DNA from: Gnetum montanum | Lineage: Eukaryota; Streptophyta; Gnetopsida; Gnetales; Gnetaceae | Reading direction: 5' to 3' | Assembly (NCBI GenBank): GCA_015680685.1 | Contig: MNCI01015499.1 | Location: 1,151,663-1,215,662 of the forward strand | Length of the DNA: 64,000 nt | In this document: piece by piece, positions 50,603 through 62,536 of the stretch | How positions within the stretch are numbered: the first letter of the stretch is position 1 | How the letters are laid out: every line of letters starts with the position of its first letter | Position numbers and translations under genes: made by a program | Notes under the pieces: generated by a model | Told to the model about the DNA's origin: nothing | What the model saw: the letters and a program-made list of their open reading frames with translations, nothing else | Database searches by the model: none

Positions 50603-50648
50603 ATAGATAATGTAAGTATGCTAAGATAGATAATGTAAGTATGCTAAG
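50603..50648. repeat. Two perfect copies of a 23-bp unit
   Basis: ATAGATAATGTAAGTATGC-type units of 23 bp at 50603-50625 and 50626-50648, identical to each other, at the boundary between the C LTR and LTR relic F. Confidence 0.9.
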
Positions 50649-51483
50649 AGTTGGTAATCAGTTCGTGATCATTGTCTTCCCACTTCAAGTTATTGAAGTG
50701 CAAGTATATGGTTTAACTCCTAAGCATGTTGAAAATGAGAAATGAAAATAATGTAAATCTCACGATGAGCAACCATTCTTAGCTTGCCGTACATATCTTG
50801 GGCTCATCTAATGAGCAACCATTCTTAGCTTGCCGTACATATCTTGGGCTCATCTAATGAGCAACCATTCTTAGCTTGCCGTACATATCTTGGGCTCATC
50901 TAATGAGCAACCATTCTTAGCTTGCCGTACATATCTTGGGCTCATCTAATTGTCACTAAGTGTTATGCTACTAGGCGAACCAAACAATAACACTACTAAG
51001 ATTACCAAACAATTACACTATACGCTTGAAACCAATTGTGCTCATTCTACCTTACTAATGAACATGAAAAGTAAAGTACTTGAGAAATGTCAAGAGCTAA
51101 GCTACAGTAAACATGAAAATTAAACTAAGTAAGAAATTAGCCAAGTAAAATAAAGGAACTAAGTAAATGTTGCAATGATGATAAGCAATCTTGATCTTTA
51201 TTGCCCAACATGAACTATGCTCAAGTACAATCCCCTCAAATAAAGATCAGATACAACTACTCAACACCATACTATGGGCATTCACTCTATCACTAAATGT
51301 AAACTACGAAAACAAACTATAAGAGTTTCCCTAAAACTGTAATGAAAATTGTTGTTGCTGATGTGACCAAATGTCGGTATTTATAAGGCTGCACAATTCC
51401 AAATACATTGTATCAATGATGATGTAAGTAAAGCTATGATATCAAAGATTTGGATATGGTTGATGTAATACTGTGCTTCATCA
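50649..51483 (-). repeat. LTR relic F beside the transporter gene
   Basis: Minus-oriented LTR related to B and E: GTCTTCCCACTT at 50670, CTTGCCGTACATATCTTG in the tandem repeat, TACCAAACAATTACAC near 51002, CTTTATTGCC near 51195, and sense TATAAATA at 51378-51385. The TGATGAG start is missing; the right end may be CTTCATCA at 51483. The 46-bp tandem array lies inside. Confidence 0.6.
50765..50948. repeat. Four perfect copies of a 46-bp unit
   Basis: The unit starts ATGAGCAACCATTCTTAGC and ends GGGCTCATCTA; four head-to-tail copies are identical. Part of the unit (CTTGCCGTACATATCTTG) matches a normal single-copy segment of the LTR family (61853 in E, CTTGCCGTACACATCTTG), so the array arose from LTR sequence. 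Confidence 0.95.
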
Positions 51484-51883
51484 AAAATGGTTTTATCACT
51501 CGTGGAAGCCATATCAGCTATTCCAAGTCACACGATAGGCAAGGAGGTTCAAGCAAGGCCAAGCAGGGGGAGCGCTGGCACAGGGAGCGTTCTCAAATAT
51601 TAACGTTTACAAAATCCTTCTTCCGAACTGGAATCAATCCTGTTCTACAGCATAGGCAAAATATCAAGAAGGAAAATTTTACCTGTGATTCCAAATTCTT
51701 AAAACACAGGTATTGCACATGCACAATTGATTCAATTAAAGACTCATATAACGTATTATTAGGACCATATTGGAGTTCTAAACAATAAACAAGGCATGTA
51801 GTCGAACAGAAAGGGTAAACACATTGTGATTCTTAACAGAAAGTAACGCTATGTTACACATGCATTCATACCTACCTACGCTG
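51484..51883 (-). other. Region downstream of the transporter stop, probable 3' UTR
   Basis: 400 bp between the LTR relic and the stop codon. No coding feature seen on the sense strand and no canonical AATAAA in it on the minus strand. The transcript may use a variant signal or end inside LTR relic F, which has AATAAA near 51196 in sense. Confidence 0.4.
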
Positions 51884-54800
51884 CTACACATAGTATATCA
51901 TTCCAACCTCAATAAGGCTGATATGTGGAATATTCAACACAACTGACGGTCCCCTGCAATTCTTTCGGAGGAACGAGTAGGCCACATCAATTGCAAACTT
52001 TTTCAAAAACGTTGATGATTTCCTAGCTTTAATATATGAATGTCCAAGTATATAAGCAACTCCTGCCTCTTTAGCCCTGATCAACTCTAGCAGCTCTTCT
52101 CTTACCAAGTTATCCAGTGGTGGGCTCGGAGGCAACTCAAATCTCACTCTTCTTCGCATCCTTGATTGAGAGGAATCTGATTCATATAATGACTGCAAAC
52201 TCTGGAGTGTTGCTGATTTGCTACTGGGAACACTGCAAATGGTGCAATCATCTTCTGCAATAACCAGCCTAACCCTAGAAGCAATAGGGTTGTTAATAAC
52301 TGCCATTCGTCCCTCTTGTGTATTCTCAGAGCTAGAGGACATCATTTCTTCTGCTTCCATTTGGATAAATTGCGAAATGCTGAGAACAAGCCGACTCTCA
52401 AAGTCATCGTCATCTTTAGAAACATCTTTGTATCCATGTCTTACAATACATCTGTAAAGGCGATATTCCTTTGGACCAATGCGACCAATAAGGTAGCGTT
52501 CTTCAGGAGGTACAACAGGAACTGGAACTGACTTAATGCACACAAATACAAGAATCTGATGAAATGCAGGAAGATTTGTAACAAAATGCGAAAAAATTGC
52601 AGGTACTCCTGTGACTAGTTCGGTGTAAATAAGACCAATTCCGGGAACCCTTACAATCCCTAAGCTTGGCCCAAGTGTAAGAATCCACTTCATTGAAACC
52701 TTGTTTTGGATGTCAAAAACATACTTTCTTCGTGTTCCATAATGCCAGATATACATGACAAACAGGAACACTCCTCCAAGGGCCAAAGGAACCCAACCTC
52801 CCTGACTGAGTTTCATAAAAGATGCAGACAGATATATTCCTTCAATCATTCCAAAAATGAGTAGAAAACCAGTAGCATAGAGCCAATTTTTGTGCCAGAC
52901 AATTCTGATCACTAGTGACATCAGAAATGTTGTGACAACCATCACTGAAATGGCAGCAACGCCTATGACAAAAATCAAGCCATAAAAATTTCAGTATGGG
53001 GGGGATACAAGAATAATAATAGCATTTTAAATCAATTTCAAGAATAAGGCAAGCATGCTATAACGCTAACCATAAGCATTGCCAATGTAGGTGACATCCC
53101 TAAAGCCCACTGTGATTGCAAGACACAGAACCATAAGAATCCAGTTTATTTCTGGTATATAGATCTGCCCACAAATATGCCTTGATGTGTGAACAACCTT
53201 CACACGTGGAAAACAACCCAATGAATGGCATTGATTGATGACTGAAAACGTAGCAGAAATAACAGCTTGGCTTCCCACAATAGCAGCAAGTGTAGCCATT
53301 ATAAACATAGGCCAAAATACAGGCTCTGTCAAGAAACTATCAAATTGAGTTATCCTTTTCCCTAAACAGAGAACTCAAGTTCTAGTAACATTGACTGTCA
53401 ACTAAGAAACAGTTTTCAATAACAAATTTTCTAAGCACTAGAGACTTACCAGGAATGGACTTGTAGAAACCCTTGTCAAAGTCTCTGATATGCTTAGAAA
53501 GATAAGCAGCCTGGCCCATATATGCAAGCACTAAGCAGGGATATACAAATCCAATAAAAGCTATCTACATCAAAACAACAATCCAAAACTCAGATACTTG
53601 AATGTTTGGAAATGCTACTAAAGCACTTATTTAGATGTGGTCAACAAACCCGAGCAGACAATGGAGTGAAATGTCCAAGATCAGCATACATTGCCTCTGT
53701 ACCTGTAACAGAACCAAAACTAAATTCTAGTAAGTGAAATCTCTTTTGCACTGTAGTGCATTAAGCTTGTCTCAAACACAATTTAATATAGAATAAAAAC
53801 AACATTTTCAGATTGTAAGAAGCAGAATCTCAGAAGACAACATTTTCCAAACCTGTAACACTCAAGACTATGCCTCCAAGGGAAATCCAGCCATCTTTGC
53901 CAGTTAGTTTAAAAAATTTCCACGCAAGATGAGGGGACAGTGCACGGAATACCGTGGGATTCCACCGAATGATATTGTATATACCAGCAGCAGTGATGCA
54001 AACTAACCAAGCAGTTATAATCGGTGCAAACAAGATTCCTACCCTATGAGTCCCAAAATGCTGAAGAGCATAAAGAGCAATCAATATTGCACATGTAATA
54101 ACCACCACCATAGCTGCAATAAAAATATTGAATGAAATTTAAAATTGACCAAAACGCAGTGAAAAACCAACTGGTTTATTCAGGCGTTTGAACAGAACAA
54201 AGGTGAAACAAACAAATAAAACTATAAAGCATAGACTTTGCAATTTAATCAATAGTAAAATTATCAATTTTTAATAAATACTACAAATGGTAGCTTCAAT
54301 TTTTACTAAATTTTGAGACACATCACTAGTGCTAACACATGTCCAATGCAGCATAGTAGTCTTGAAATCTTTCAAGGTCGTAATCTTTAAAGCCTAAGAC
54401 AGGCAAATGTTAGAATTTACATAAGACCTAGATAGAGTCAAGTTAAACTCCTAAACTAGTATATGTTTCACTGGATTATATTTATATAGACTAAAGGTCC
54501 CCTCACAACATAAATTTTTGAACATTCCATATTTGAAACTATAGAAGTACAGTGGATCCTATCCTGGCCATTACTGTTGATACATGTTACTGGCTATTAA
54601 AAAGGAAAAATTTCCTTTCAATATACGCCTGCCAATTAATGATTACTTCAAACTCTCAGTTATTCTCAAACAAAACTTAAACAAGAAGATTAAAAACTAG
54701 GGGAAAACAAAAATTATTTTGGAAAGATATAATAAGTAACTCTTATGTTTATATAACACATTTAGTAAGAAGCTGCTCTTAATCTCCTATATTAAATGTT

Positions 54801-57800
54801 TCTTTCTTATTCAATTTCTTCATATTTTTATCTAGAAGTAATCAATTATCAACAACCACAACTATTAGATTAAACATGCTGAACAAACATTGTGTGTTAT
54901 TTTTTATTGGGTTTCACTAGATATCAGGACTGAAAGGGTTGACTATAAGTAGGTTCAGAAGCCACATTGACTATTTGCTTTTATTTGTTTCAAACTCATA
55001 TCTTTACCTGAGACCACGACACTAAGAGTATTCTAAGTATCAAAATAATTCATATTTACAGTTATTGCTTCAATTACAATATGTTATGGTAAAAAAAATT
55101 CCAAATACTTGAGAGAGGTCAGTTAGTGAGGTCATGTTTGTAAGACATCCTCAGATGGTCCAAGCAGAAGGTTTGACACTAGCATTGAAATTTGATTACT
55201 GCAACTCATGCACGTTTTTGAAACAAAATCTAAAAAGTTTATTAAAGGCATTGATAGTTGTTAGAAAATAAATAAATCATTTTATATTACATTTTTACTC
55301 ATTATTTGGTCCATCCTAGACCCTAGGGATGTATTAGACCAGCTCATATTCAACCATTTTTTGCATAACGCCTATAATCTCAACAGTAATATTTTGGGCC
55401 TGTGACTTGCATAATGCAGGTCACGTGTCTTAACCTGCAATTCACTTATTCTAAGAACAATCGAATGTTTGTAACGGGGTTAATTGATAGTAACCTAGTT
55501 TTCATATTGGGAACTACCCTTCATACCAACAGTTATGTAATTCCTGCATATGAGATAATGGAATTATAAGTTTATCATATTTTTCAAGATTTGATATCGA
55601 AGCCTCTTCCCATCTTTGGCTACAATCTTTCTCACTATCAGCAGAATTGCGTTACAAAATTTCTCTTGAACTTTTTGCACTGATTATTTGAGAAGAACAA
55701 CTTTCAAATGAAGAGTGTGTTTGCAATAGAAATGCTTATAGACTAATAATATTTTCACACATGGAAAACCAAGCTGGAACTGATTCTCATTGACAAGATT
55801 CTGGAAATATCTGGGTGCCACCAATTCAACAGCAACAGATGCAGATTGATGTTAGAATTGCATATGATCCAGCTCTATCATGATCAAACTGCTATGATCT
55901 AGTCAACGATATTTTTAACAAAAAAAAAAAGGAGAACGCATTCATTATCATAAAGAAGGAATTAAAAAAGGATCATCATCCAGAAGCTCAATGTTCATCC
56001 CACCAAGGAAGGGTCCTGGGAGGGTTGGTGGATGAGCAAAAGCCAGACCTCTTTTGAGTGGCTCTGCCCAAGCTTGAACCCAGGTCTTACAAGTTGAGAA
56101 ACAAGCACCTTTTCATCATAAAGAATGAATTACACAATGAAAATCATAAACTTTCCTTTAAATAAGAATACTTAAACTTTACTGAGCAAGGTCTGATCTG
56201 ATGATCCAACATATGAAATTGTTTTCTGAAGTTGCTAATTATTCCAAAGTTGCTCATCTTCATCAATAAGTTGGCCTAGATGGTTCTTAGTTAGTTCTTT
56301 GCAGATCAGGTTTGATTTTGTGATCAGCACTGCTATATCTGTTATGACACTGGTTCTTCACTATAAGGTTGTCTGAACTCTCAATCATAAAGACAGAATT
56401 ACACAATGAAAATCATAAACTTGCCTTTAAATAAGGATACTTAAGCTTTACTGAGCAAGGTCTAATATGACAATTCAACGTATATGAAATTGTTATCTCA
56501 AGTTGCTAATTATTCCAAAGTTGCATCAATAAGTTGGCCCAGATGGTTCTTTATTAGCTCTTCCCATATCAAGTTTGATTTTTTGATCAGTATCGTTATA
56601 TCTGTTTTGACACTAGTTTTTCACTTTAAGGTTGTATGAACTCTCAATCGGCTCTGGAGTTCCCTCATTTTTGGTTATGATAGTTTGATCCATGTGCAAC
56701 ATCCAACATTTGAGATTGTTCCTTGATGTTGTATGTAAGTTAAAGATGATAGACCCTTCTAAATTATGTCCAGTATGAAAAGAAAGTTTTCAGACTATCC
56801 AAAGGTCTAGTCCACTATTTGGTGTCAGTGACTTAGCGATTTTAATGTTAATAATTTAATCTACTATTTTATATTATATTTCATAAATTTTATTTCGGAA
56901 CAACCCAACGTTTGTAAGGGAGTTAAGAAAATACTGACAACACCACCACCCCCACCCCCTTTCACTCCCTTCAAAAAAGGACCAGATGAGCTCGTATGGA
57001 GAACCCATCATACTCATCATCATAGCTGATGCAATAGCTCATGGGTGTGAGTTCACTTGCTCCTGTTCGCCATGCACTTGGGCAGGTAATATTATTTTTT
57101 CTCAATTTCACCAAAATTTTTAAAATTTGTGGCTTCAAAGCATTTTACATAGCTAGAAAACATACAAAGTCAAACACACTCAGCTCATCCGGATTCTTCA
57201 TGTGCAAAAGGACAAGATATGAGCTTGATAGGACTGCTCCATCAGGGTTCATGAAGTACAGAACTCAGCTCACGTGAGCTGTGCATGTGCTGGGGGAATC
57301 ACTTAGTGTGTATGTTGGGGCCAACTTATTAGAACATCTATATTGGTTCATGCTAGCTTATACATACCTATGTAACCAATGTATAGAACACAATTGAATT
57401 AAATGATATTCATAATTTTAGTTTTCATCAATGGTAGCTTAAACTTCTATCAGATAAAATTTAATCGTTAACATTCTTGCTAATGTAAATGAACTCACTA
57501 TCATCCAGCTTTGAGGTACGTAACTGCAGTCCAGAGATTGATGATAGCACTGCAAAAGAATGAAAAGAATTTAAGTAACCAATAGTTTCCTTCTCTTTGA
57601 AAAAAAAAAACAATGTACAATCTCTAAAAGAGCAAACAGCATAGAAACCTCTTTTCAAAGCAACAAAGCTCTGAACAAAATTATATTTGATAAGCTTAAA
57701 TTGAAAAATACCAGATATTGCAGGTGTGAGAATGCCATCTCCTATTATCATGCTAGCTGCTAACAAAACAACAATTAATATCCCTGTGCGAAGCTTTTTA

Positions 57801-59773
57801 TGCTTTTCCAAAAATATTTTACAAAATGAGGGTGGTGTATTCTGAGGCAATCGATTAGGTTCATAGTAATTTGACAATTCTTCATCTGCAGCTTGCTGGT
57901 TTGGAAGTAAACTTAACTTTGCATGCCTGCATAGAAGTGAATACAGTGCAAAAGGTCCCCCTGTAAAAATTAAAAAAAAACATGAAAATTAATTTACAAT
58001 AGACATAAATTAATTTCTGATCATTTAAAATCTTTAAGGAGTTTATTCAGGTATACCTTCACCATTATCATCTGCACTCAAAACAATGCACATGTACTTG
58101 ATAAGAGGAATTAGTGTCAGTGACCAGAAGATCAATGAAAAGACACCTAATACTGAATCTTCAGTCAAGTGTCTCTGCAACTTTCCCTTAAATGCACTTC
58201 TATAAACATAGAGTGGTGATGTGCACAAATCACCATAAACCACCCCAAGGCTTTGATATGCTAAAAGCAAAACTGATTTATAAAAATGCTTTCTAGAATC
58301 CTGCATTAGAAAGTTAAATCAAACATGAGCATGGTTAGGTTCGTTAAGTGCGTGTCATCACAGCATCTTTAGTTATGAGGTCATGAGTTCAATCCTCAGT
58401 TGTGCATACAACTCACAATTCATCCCATAAGCTCATTCTATTATGTTGGAAATAGAACAAAATCATCATATATCAATAAACTTTTACTCATTTGTTTATG
58501 GGAAACAATAAAGCATACACAAAAGCATATAATTTTAGTTTACGTTGTAAAACAAGCCCTTAACCCAACAGAGAAATTTATGAGTAATTAAATAGTTTAT
58601 TTGTTATATTTTTAAAAGGCATTACAAACCCCACCTACTTTCTATAACTCAGAGATTCATTAACTTTTACAACTTTTCACAATGCTTCAAAAGTTTATAA
58701 TTTGATCAAATAACTCTATAAATTTCCTCCAATTAAGTGTCATTTTTTAATTCCCATGAGGTCATATCCCTGTCTGTGACAAAGGCCTAAAAATACAAGA
58801 AATGATTTAAATTCTAAAAGTAGCAAGAAAAACACACTAATTGTTAAACTTTTAAAGAATCCAATCATGCCACACCACATAGAACAATCTTCATATCATC
58901 AAAATTATTCTACTTTGGTTGCTGCTGCCCTTTTGTAAAGTCGCCATATGAAAATATTCTATAAGATTAATACATTGCAACAATACCTCAATTTAGCATA
59001 CCTTTTTCAACATGGGCTTTTCATGGTGCTATAAATCTCCACTTATAATTCAATAAGATATCAGAAATATAAAAAAAGCCAGAACATGACAAATAAGAAT
59101 GATTACTAGCAAGTTCAAATCTTAAAGCTAGATTCGTAGAAATTTACTGCGGCCTTCGTGAAAGCTTTTGACTCATGAGGGGGCTAACAACCCCATAACA
59201 TACTAGAATCCCATTCTTTCATCGCAAACTTATTCACATAAAATTTCATTGTCCTTTCCTATCCAGGTTCGCCAAAAACACATTGGAAACTTATTAATGT
59301 TTACAATTTCACTCTAAGGTTCACCACTTTCCTAATTACTTCGAAAGTGATTAATTCAAAATCACCAAACCATGGACTTCGAAGCGCAGAGGTGATGATG
59401 GTTTGCCGATTCCTTACAATAACATGCTCCAAATCATGTTCAGTGTTGGCCCTAAAAACATAGTCCCCCAGAAAAAACGATCAATCACAGCGTTTGTCAG
59501 TAGGGGTTACCCACATGATCAGACAACAGTACTCCCTCAGAAATTTACAAGCCCAAAATAACAATACATTGGCACTAAAAACAGAAACCTCGACCTCTAA
59601 TCTGCTGGAATATCAACCTGTACTACATACAGACCAATAAACAGTCATCATGCACGCACCATGCTCATTAAAAGAGAGAGAACTTGTAAACAGTAACGAA
59701 ACTTGAAGCAGGAGCTTCCTGCACTTACCCCTGACTCGAAGGCCGGACCAAGACCACGGAAATCTGGCTCCAT
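51884..59773 (-). CDS. HAK/KUP/KT family potassium transporter, nine exons, complete
   Basis: Potassium (proton-coupled) transporter of the plant HAK/KUP/KT family, a membrane protein. Coding exons in order: 59729-59773, 58057-58300, 57712-57960, 57499-57549, 53853-54113, 53650-53702, 53450-53564, 53071-53325, 51884-52962. All introns are GT-AG with matching phases; the total is 783 codons plus TAG, a normal family length. The start is the ATG at 59773, with an in-frame TGA two codons upstream. Visible motifs: [15 protein letters not shown] (residues 34-48), DDNGEGG (92-98), [10 protein letters not shown] (170-179), a [12 protein letters not shown] run (284-295), [18 protein letters not shown] (522-539), [14 protein letters not shown] (578-591) and the C-terminal [10 protein letters not shown]. 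About a dozen hydrophobic segments precede a long soluble C-terminal part. The subgroup is not resolved. Decayed LTR elements lie on both sides, but no exon is hit. Confidence 0.95.
54114..57498 (-). other. Intron 4 of the transporter gene (3.4 kb)
   Basis: By far the longest intron; the others are 85-162 bp apart from intron 1. It has no coding sequence. It contains a tandem duplication at 56117-56649. Near 56020-56095 there is a segment whose minus strand reads GACCTGGGTTCAAGCTTGGG, B-box-like, possibly a SINE remnant. The size suggests past insertions. Confidence 0.85.
56117..56649. repeat. Tandem duplication in intron 4
   Basis: Two diverged copies, 56117-56395 and 56396-56649, both running from CATAAAGA through GAATTACACAATGAAAATC to GAACTCTCAATC. 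The second copy lacks some 20 bp. Confidence 0.85.
58301..59728 (-). other. Intron 1 of the transporter gene (1.4 kb)
   Basis: Donor GTAAGT after the 15th codon; acceptor ATGCAG before codon 16. No coding sequence. A tRNA-like SINE trace lies near 58335-58400. Confidence 0.85.
58335..58440 (+). repeat. Possible tRNA-derived SINE trace in intron 1
   Basis: GAGGTCATGAGTTCAATCCTC at 58378-58398 looks like a tRNA T-arm/B box (GGTTCAAATCC type), with a weak A-box-like word about 40 bases before it. Copy limits are not visible. Confidence 0.35.
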
Positions 59774-60320
59774 GATTCAGAAACTCCGATGCAGCAGCCG
59801 CTCTGGTGTTGGAATTAAAATCCGTGCAAGGATCACAGCGTATCTCTCAAAGATGAAAGAAAAGGGCATCAGAAAACACAAAACGAATGGGAATCAAATA
59901 AGGGAATCCAAGAATAACATGAGTGGTCCAACCAAAACTCACAAAACGAGTGGCAGAGACGTTTCAGAGCCGTAGTATACTGCCGATAAGAACGAACCCA
60001 TAAGCCAGGAAAGAAGGTGAAAGACGGCACAACACAAAATAATTGTGTCACCCGATCAAGCAGACGTTTTTTGTCGCCAGTTTCAGACGGGTAGGCCGGG
60101 AGTTTTTTTAGGAAACGATTTGCTCGTGTGGGCTCTATGGAAAGATACGAATCCTAACGTGTCATACTTTAATTTGTTCCTTCTTTTGGAATTTCACTCG
60201 ATGTTTAATTGCTTATCTTGAAAGTCGCTCACGCTGCGTTCGATGCTCAGAATTACGCAGTAGTTGGTACAGTTCCTCCACTTTTGAGATCTGTCCATGG
60301 TAGTTTTGTGAATGATTTTT
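59774..60320 (-). promoter_or_regulatory. 5' UTR and putative promoter of the transporter gene
   Basis: Upstream of the ATG the DNA is visibly richer in intact CpG (for example GACGTTTTTTGTCGCC and GACGGGTAGGCCGGG near 60060-60105) than the decayed elements around it, as expected of an unmethylated promoter. An ACGTGTC word, an ABRE-like core, lies at 60157-60163. No canonical TATA box was seen on the minus strand. The transcription start is not determined. Confidence 0.45.
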
Positions 60321-61536
60321 GGGCTGATTCATTTTGGAGTACACATCAGTTCATTGGCAGCATAATCGGAGATTGATGTTTGGTACCGAGGTGCTTTCCG
60401 TCTATAATCAGATTCACAAATTAAGGTACAAGGTTCCAAACCTAATTAGAATAATTTACTTTCTGTTATTTCAAAGGGCTGATTCATCATGCTGGCTTTA
60501 TTCAAAGAACAGAAATAAATTAACCCGTTAAAGCATTTAAGGGATTGAGTGGAAAGTTTTAGCATGTACCTAAAGTCCATAAGTGGAAGAGTGTGGGTCC
60601 AAGTGACAGTAGGGTGAATGGCTTCGAAGGTTGTTGGAAACTCAAAATATATAGTCCAAGATATACACTCTAATTAGAATTTTATAATTCAACTTTTATA
60701 ATTCAACTGAGCTTTCAAATCAATAGTCTTACCATTACCACTAAGCTAACACATTATTGTAAAAGTCACACTCCTTGTCTTAACATAGTTTTTTCAACCA
60801 TACATTCGAAGAGATATAGCCAACATGTTACCTTAAGGGACCTATCAAATAGTATATACCTTAAGATATATAGCCAACATGATGTTTTGGGGTATGGTCA
60901 AAACAATTTTACAATACTTACACTCCACAACAAATAGGTATACCCCAAGATATATACTTCAATTAGAACTTTATAACTCAATGTTGCCCATCATTATCAA
61001 ACCCATGAATTTGAGTTTTCAAATTAAGATTCTTACCACTAGGCTAACACATCATTGTTATCAAATAGCTAACATGATGCATTAGAAACACTATACACAA
61101 ATAGGATCTTCCTAAACTTACTTGTATGTCATGATTGTAAACATGATGACCAACATGATACATTACATTTTAAATTTTTTCCATTCTTTTTACAATAGTT
61201 TTATCTTAAAGATCCCTACCCTAACCAAGTTAATGTCTAAACACTAGAATAAATGTGTTCTATATTTCTTGTGAAAAGGTTTTATCCAAAAATCATGCTA
61301 AGCCCTTCCTCTACTTTAACGAATTAGCCCATATTGATGGGATAAAAATGGAATTGTCTATGCCATGTCTTAACCCACATCCCACATTTAATGTTTGCCA
61401 ACCCATGCATTCATCATGATGGTGATGTTAGAAGACATTGGCAAATAGAGATGGGACAAAAGATTAATTTAATAAAATGAAATTTGATTTTAATTTTAAG
61501 TAGTCAAATAAAGTAGTGATACACATTCATCATGAG
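60321..61536. other. Intergenic region with short dispersed repeats
   Basis: No gene seen. Repeated words ATATAGCCAACATG (near 60818, 60868) and CCCAAGATATATA (near 60945) recur. Two minus-strand tRNA-like heads with TTAGC-TAGTGGTAA words lie near 60735-60760 and 61025-61055. These match the unit at 62407-62530 in part. Confidence 0.5.
60650..61065 (-). repeat. Two tRNA-like short repeats, minus strand
   Basis: On the minus strand, TGTTAGCTTAGTGGTAATG (about 60736-60754) and TGTTAGCCTAGTGGTAAG (about 61034-61051) are good tRNA A-box matches. Each is followed in sense by a shared tail containing ATAAAGTTCTAATTGAAG or a related form. They appear to be two decayed copies of one SINE-like family. 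Confidence 0.4.
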
Positions 61537-62398
61537 TGATGAGCGATGAGGTACCCCTACGCTCAACCATACAGATACAAGCGTTCCATACACGATCTAG
61601 TCGAATTCTAAGGACTAAATGCCTATGCGCCTTTGTGGAACAAGGATGGGTTGGTTGATCATTGTCTTCCTAAACTTACTTGTATGTCATGATTGTATGA
61701 TTAAGTAAGCTTGAGGCATATGATTTTTATATCTATTATGTTTTTATGTCCTGTGCTAATAAAGGAGAAGAGAGATAACTAAGTGACTAATTTATCTTAA
61801 CTACTCATTAACTAAGTTTTAACTAATCCTAACACCAGCATCCGTTCTCACTTGCCGTACACATCTTGAACCAGTGCAACACTACTGGGTTACCAAGTGT
61901 TACATGCATGCCCGAAGTGATCATACTAAGTGTAATTTAATGATTTGCTTAATTGATCAAAATGAATTGCTACGCTAATAACATAAATGTAAACTGCATA
62001 AAATAAAATAAAATAAATGCATAAGAAAACAAATCTCAAGTGCTGCAAGGATGAATTGAAGAGCTCGTCTTTACTGCCGTACACAAGTTGTGCTCAAGTA
62101 CACAATGCTCAAATAAAGATCCTTCCACATTTAGACCTTCTGCTACAGGCACTTGGAAAATACTCTAACTTTCAAACAGAGTACAAGAGTTTTGCTACTT
62201 GACTGCTAAAAGACTTCCTCTTAATTGTGTGCCTGGGCACTGTATTTATAGGCTTGGGAGAAACTACTCTAATTATTAGAGTAACCACTCTAATAATTAG
62301 AATAAACCGCTAGAGTAACTGCTCTAATAATTAAAATGAACTGTTAGAGTAACTGCTCTAATAATTAGAATAAACTGCTAGAGTAGCCGCTCTCATCA
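61537..62398 (-). repeat. Solo LTR E with perfect target-site duplication ATGAG
   Basis: 862 bp, TGATGAGCGATGAGG to CTCTCATCA, flanked by ATGAG at 61532-61536 and 62399-62403. It is a B-family relative in minus orientation, with sense TATAAATA at 62243-62250. No internal region is present, so it is what remains after recombination between two LTRs. Confidence 0.92.
62275..62398. repeat. 34-bp tandem repeat in U3 of solo LTR E
   Basis: About 3.6 copies starting at 62275, 62309, 62343 and 62377, unit GCTAGAGTAACTGCTCTAAT followed by AATTAGAATAAACT. Each holds the pairable words TAGAGTA and CTCTAATAATTAG. Confidence 0.9.
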
Positions 62399-62404
62399 AT
62401 GAGG

Positions 62405-62530
62405 TGTTAGCTTAGTGGTAAAAGTCTTAGCTTGGTAACCCCAAGTCATAGATTCGATTCCATTGGGAAACCCTAAAATAATTGTAATATAGTTACACCC
62501 CAAGATATATAGTCCACTTCAAACTTTATA
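62405..62530 (+). repeat. tRNA-derived SINE-like element
   Basis: TTAGCTTAGTGGTAAAAG at 62407-62424 is a good A box, and GATTCGATTCC at 62451-62461 a good B box. CTTGG and CCAAG between them can pair as an anticodon-like stem. A tail, CACCCCAAGATATATAG, follows and ends near the next LTR. The full cloverleaf is not sound enough for a working tRNA. Confidence 0.5.
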
Positions 62531-62536
62531 ACTTAG

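Noticed and set aside
50765-50948. CRISPR-like array
   Set aside because: The units are contiguous, with no unique spacers, and derive from LTR sequence in a plant nuclear context.
51450-51788. Plus-strand frame of 112 codons downstream of the transporter
   Set aside because: No recognisable domain, unlike composition, and located across the LTR relic end and probable 3' UTR.
58304-58306. ATG at 58306 as start of the transporter
   Set aside because: It is part of ATGCAG, a good splice acceptor, and an upstream exon with a strong GTAAGT donor fits in phase and adds 15 codons.
59703-59975. Plus-strand frame of 90 codons
   Set aside because: Antisense to exon 1 and 5' UTR of the transporter; no domain seen.
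62405-62470. Functional tRNA gene
   Set aside because: A and B boxes are good, but no sound acceptor stem or full cloverleaf is seen; similar decayed heads nearby suggest a SINE.
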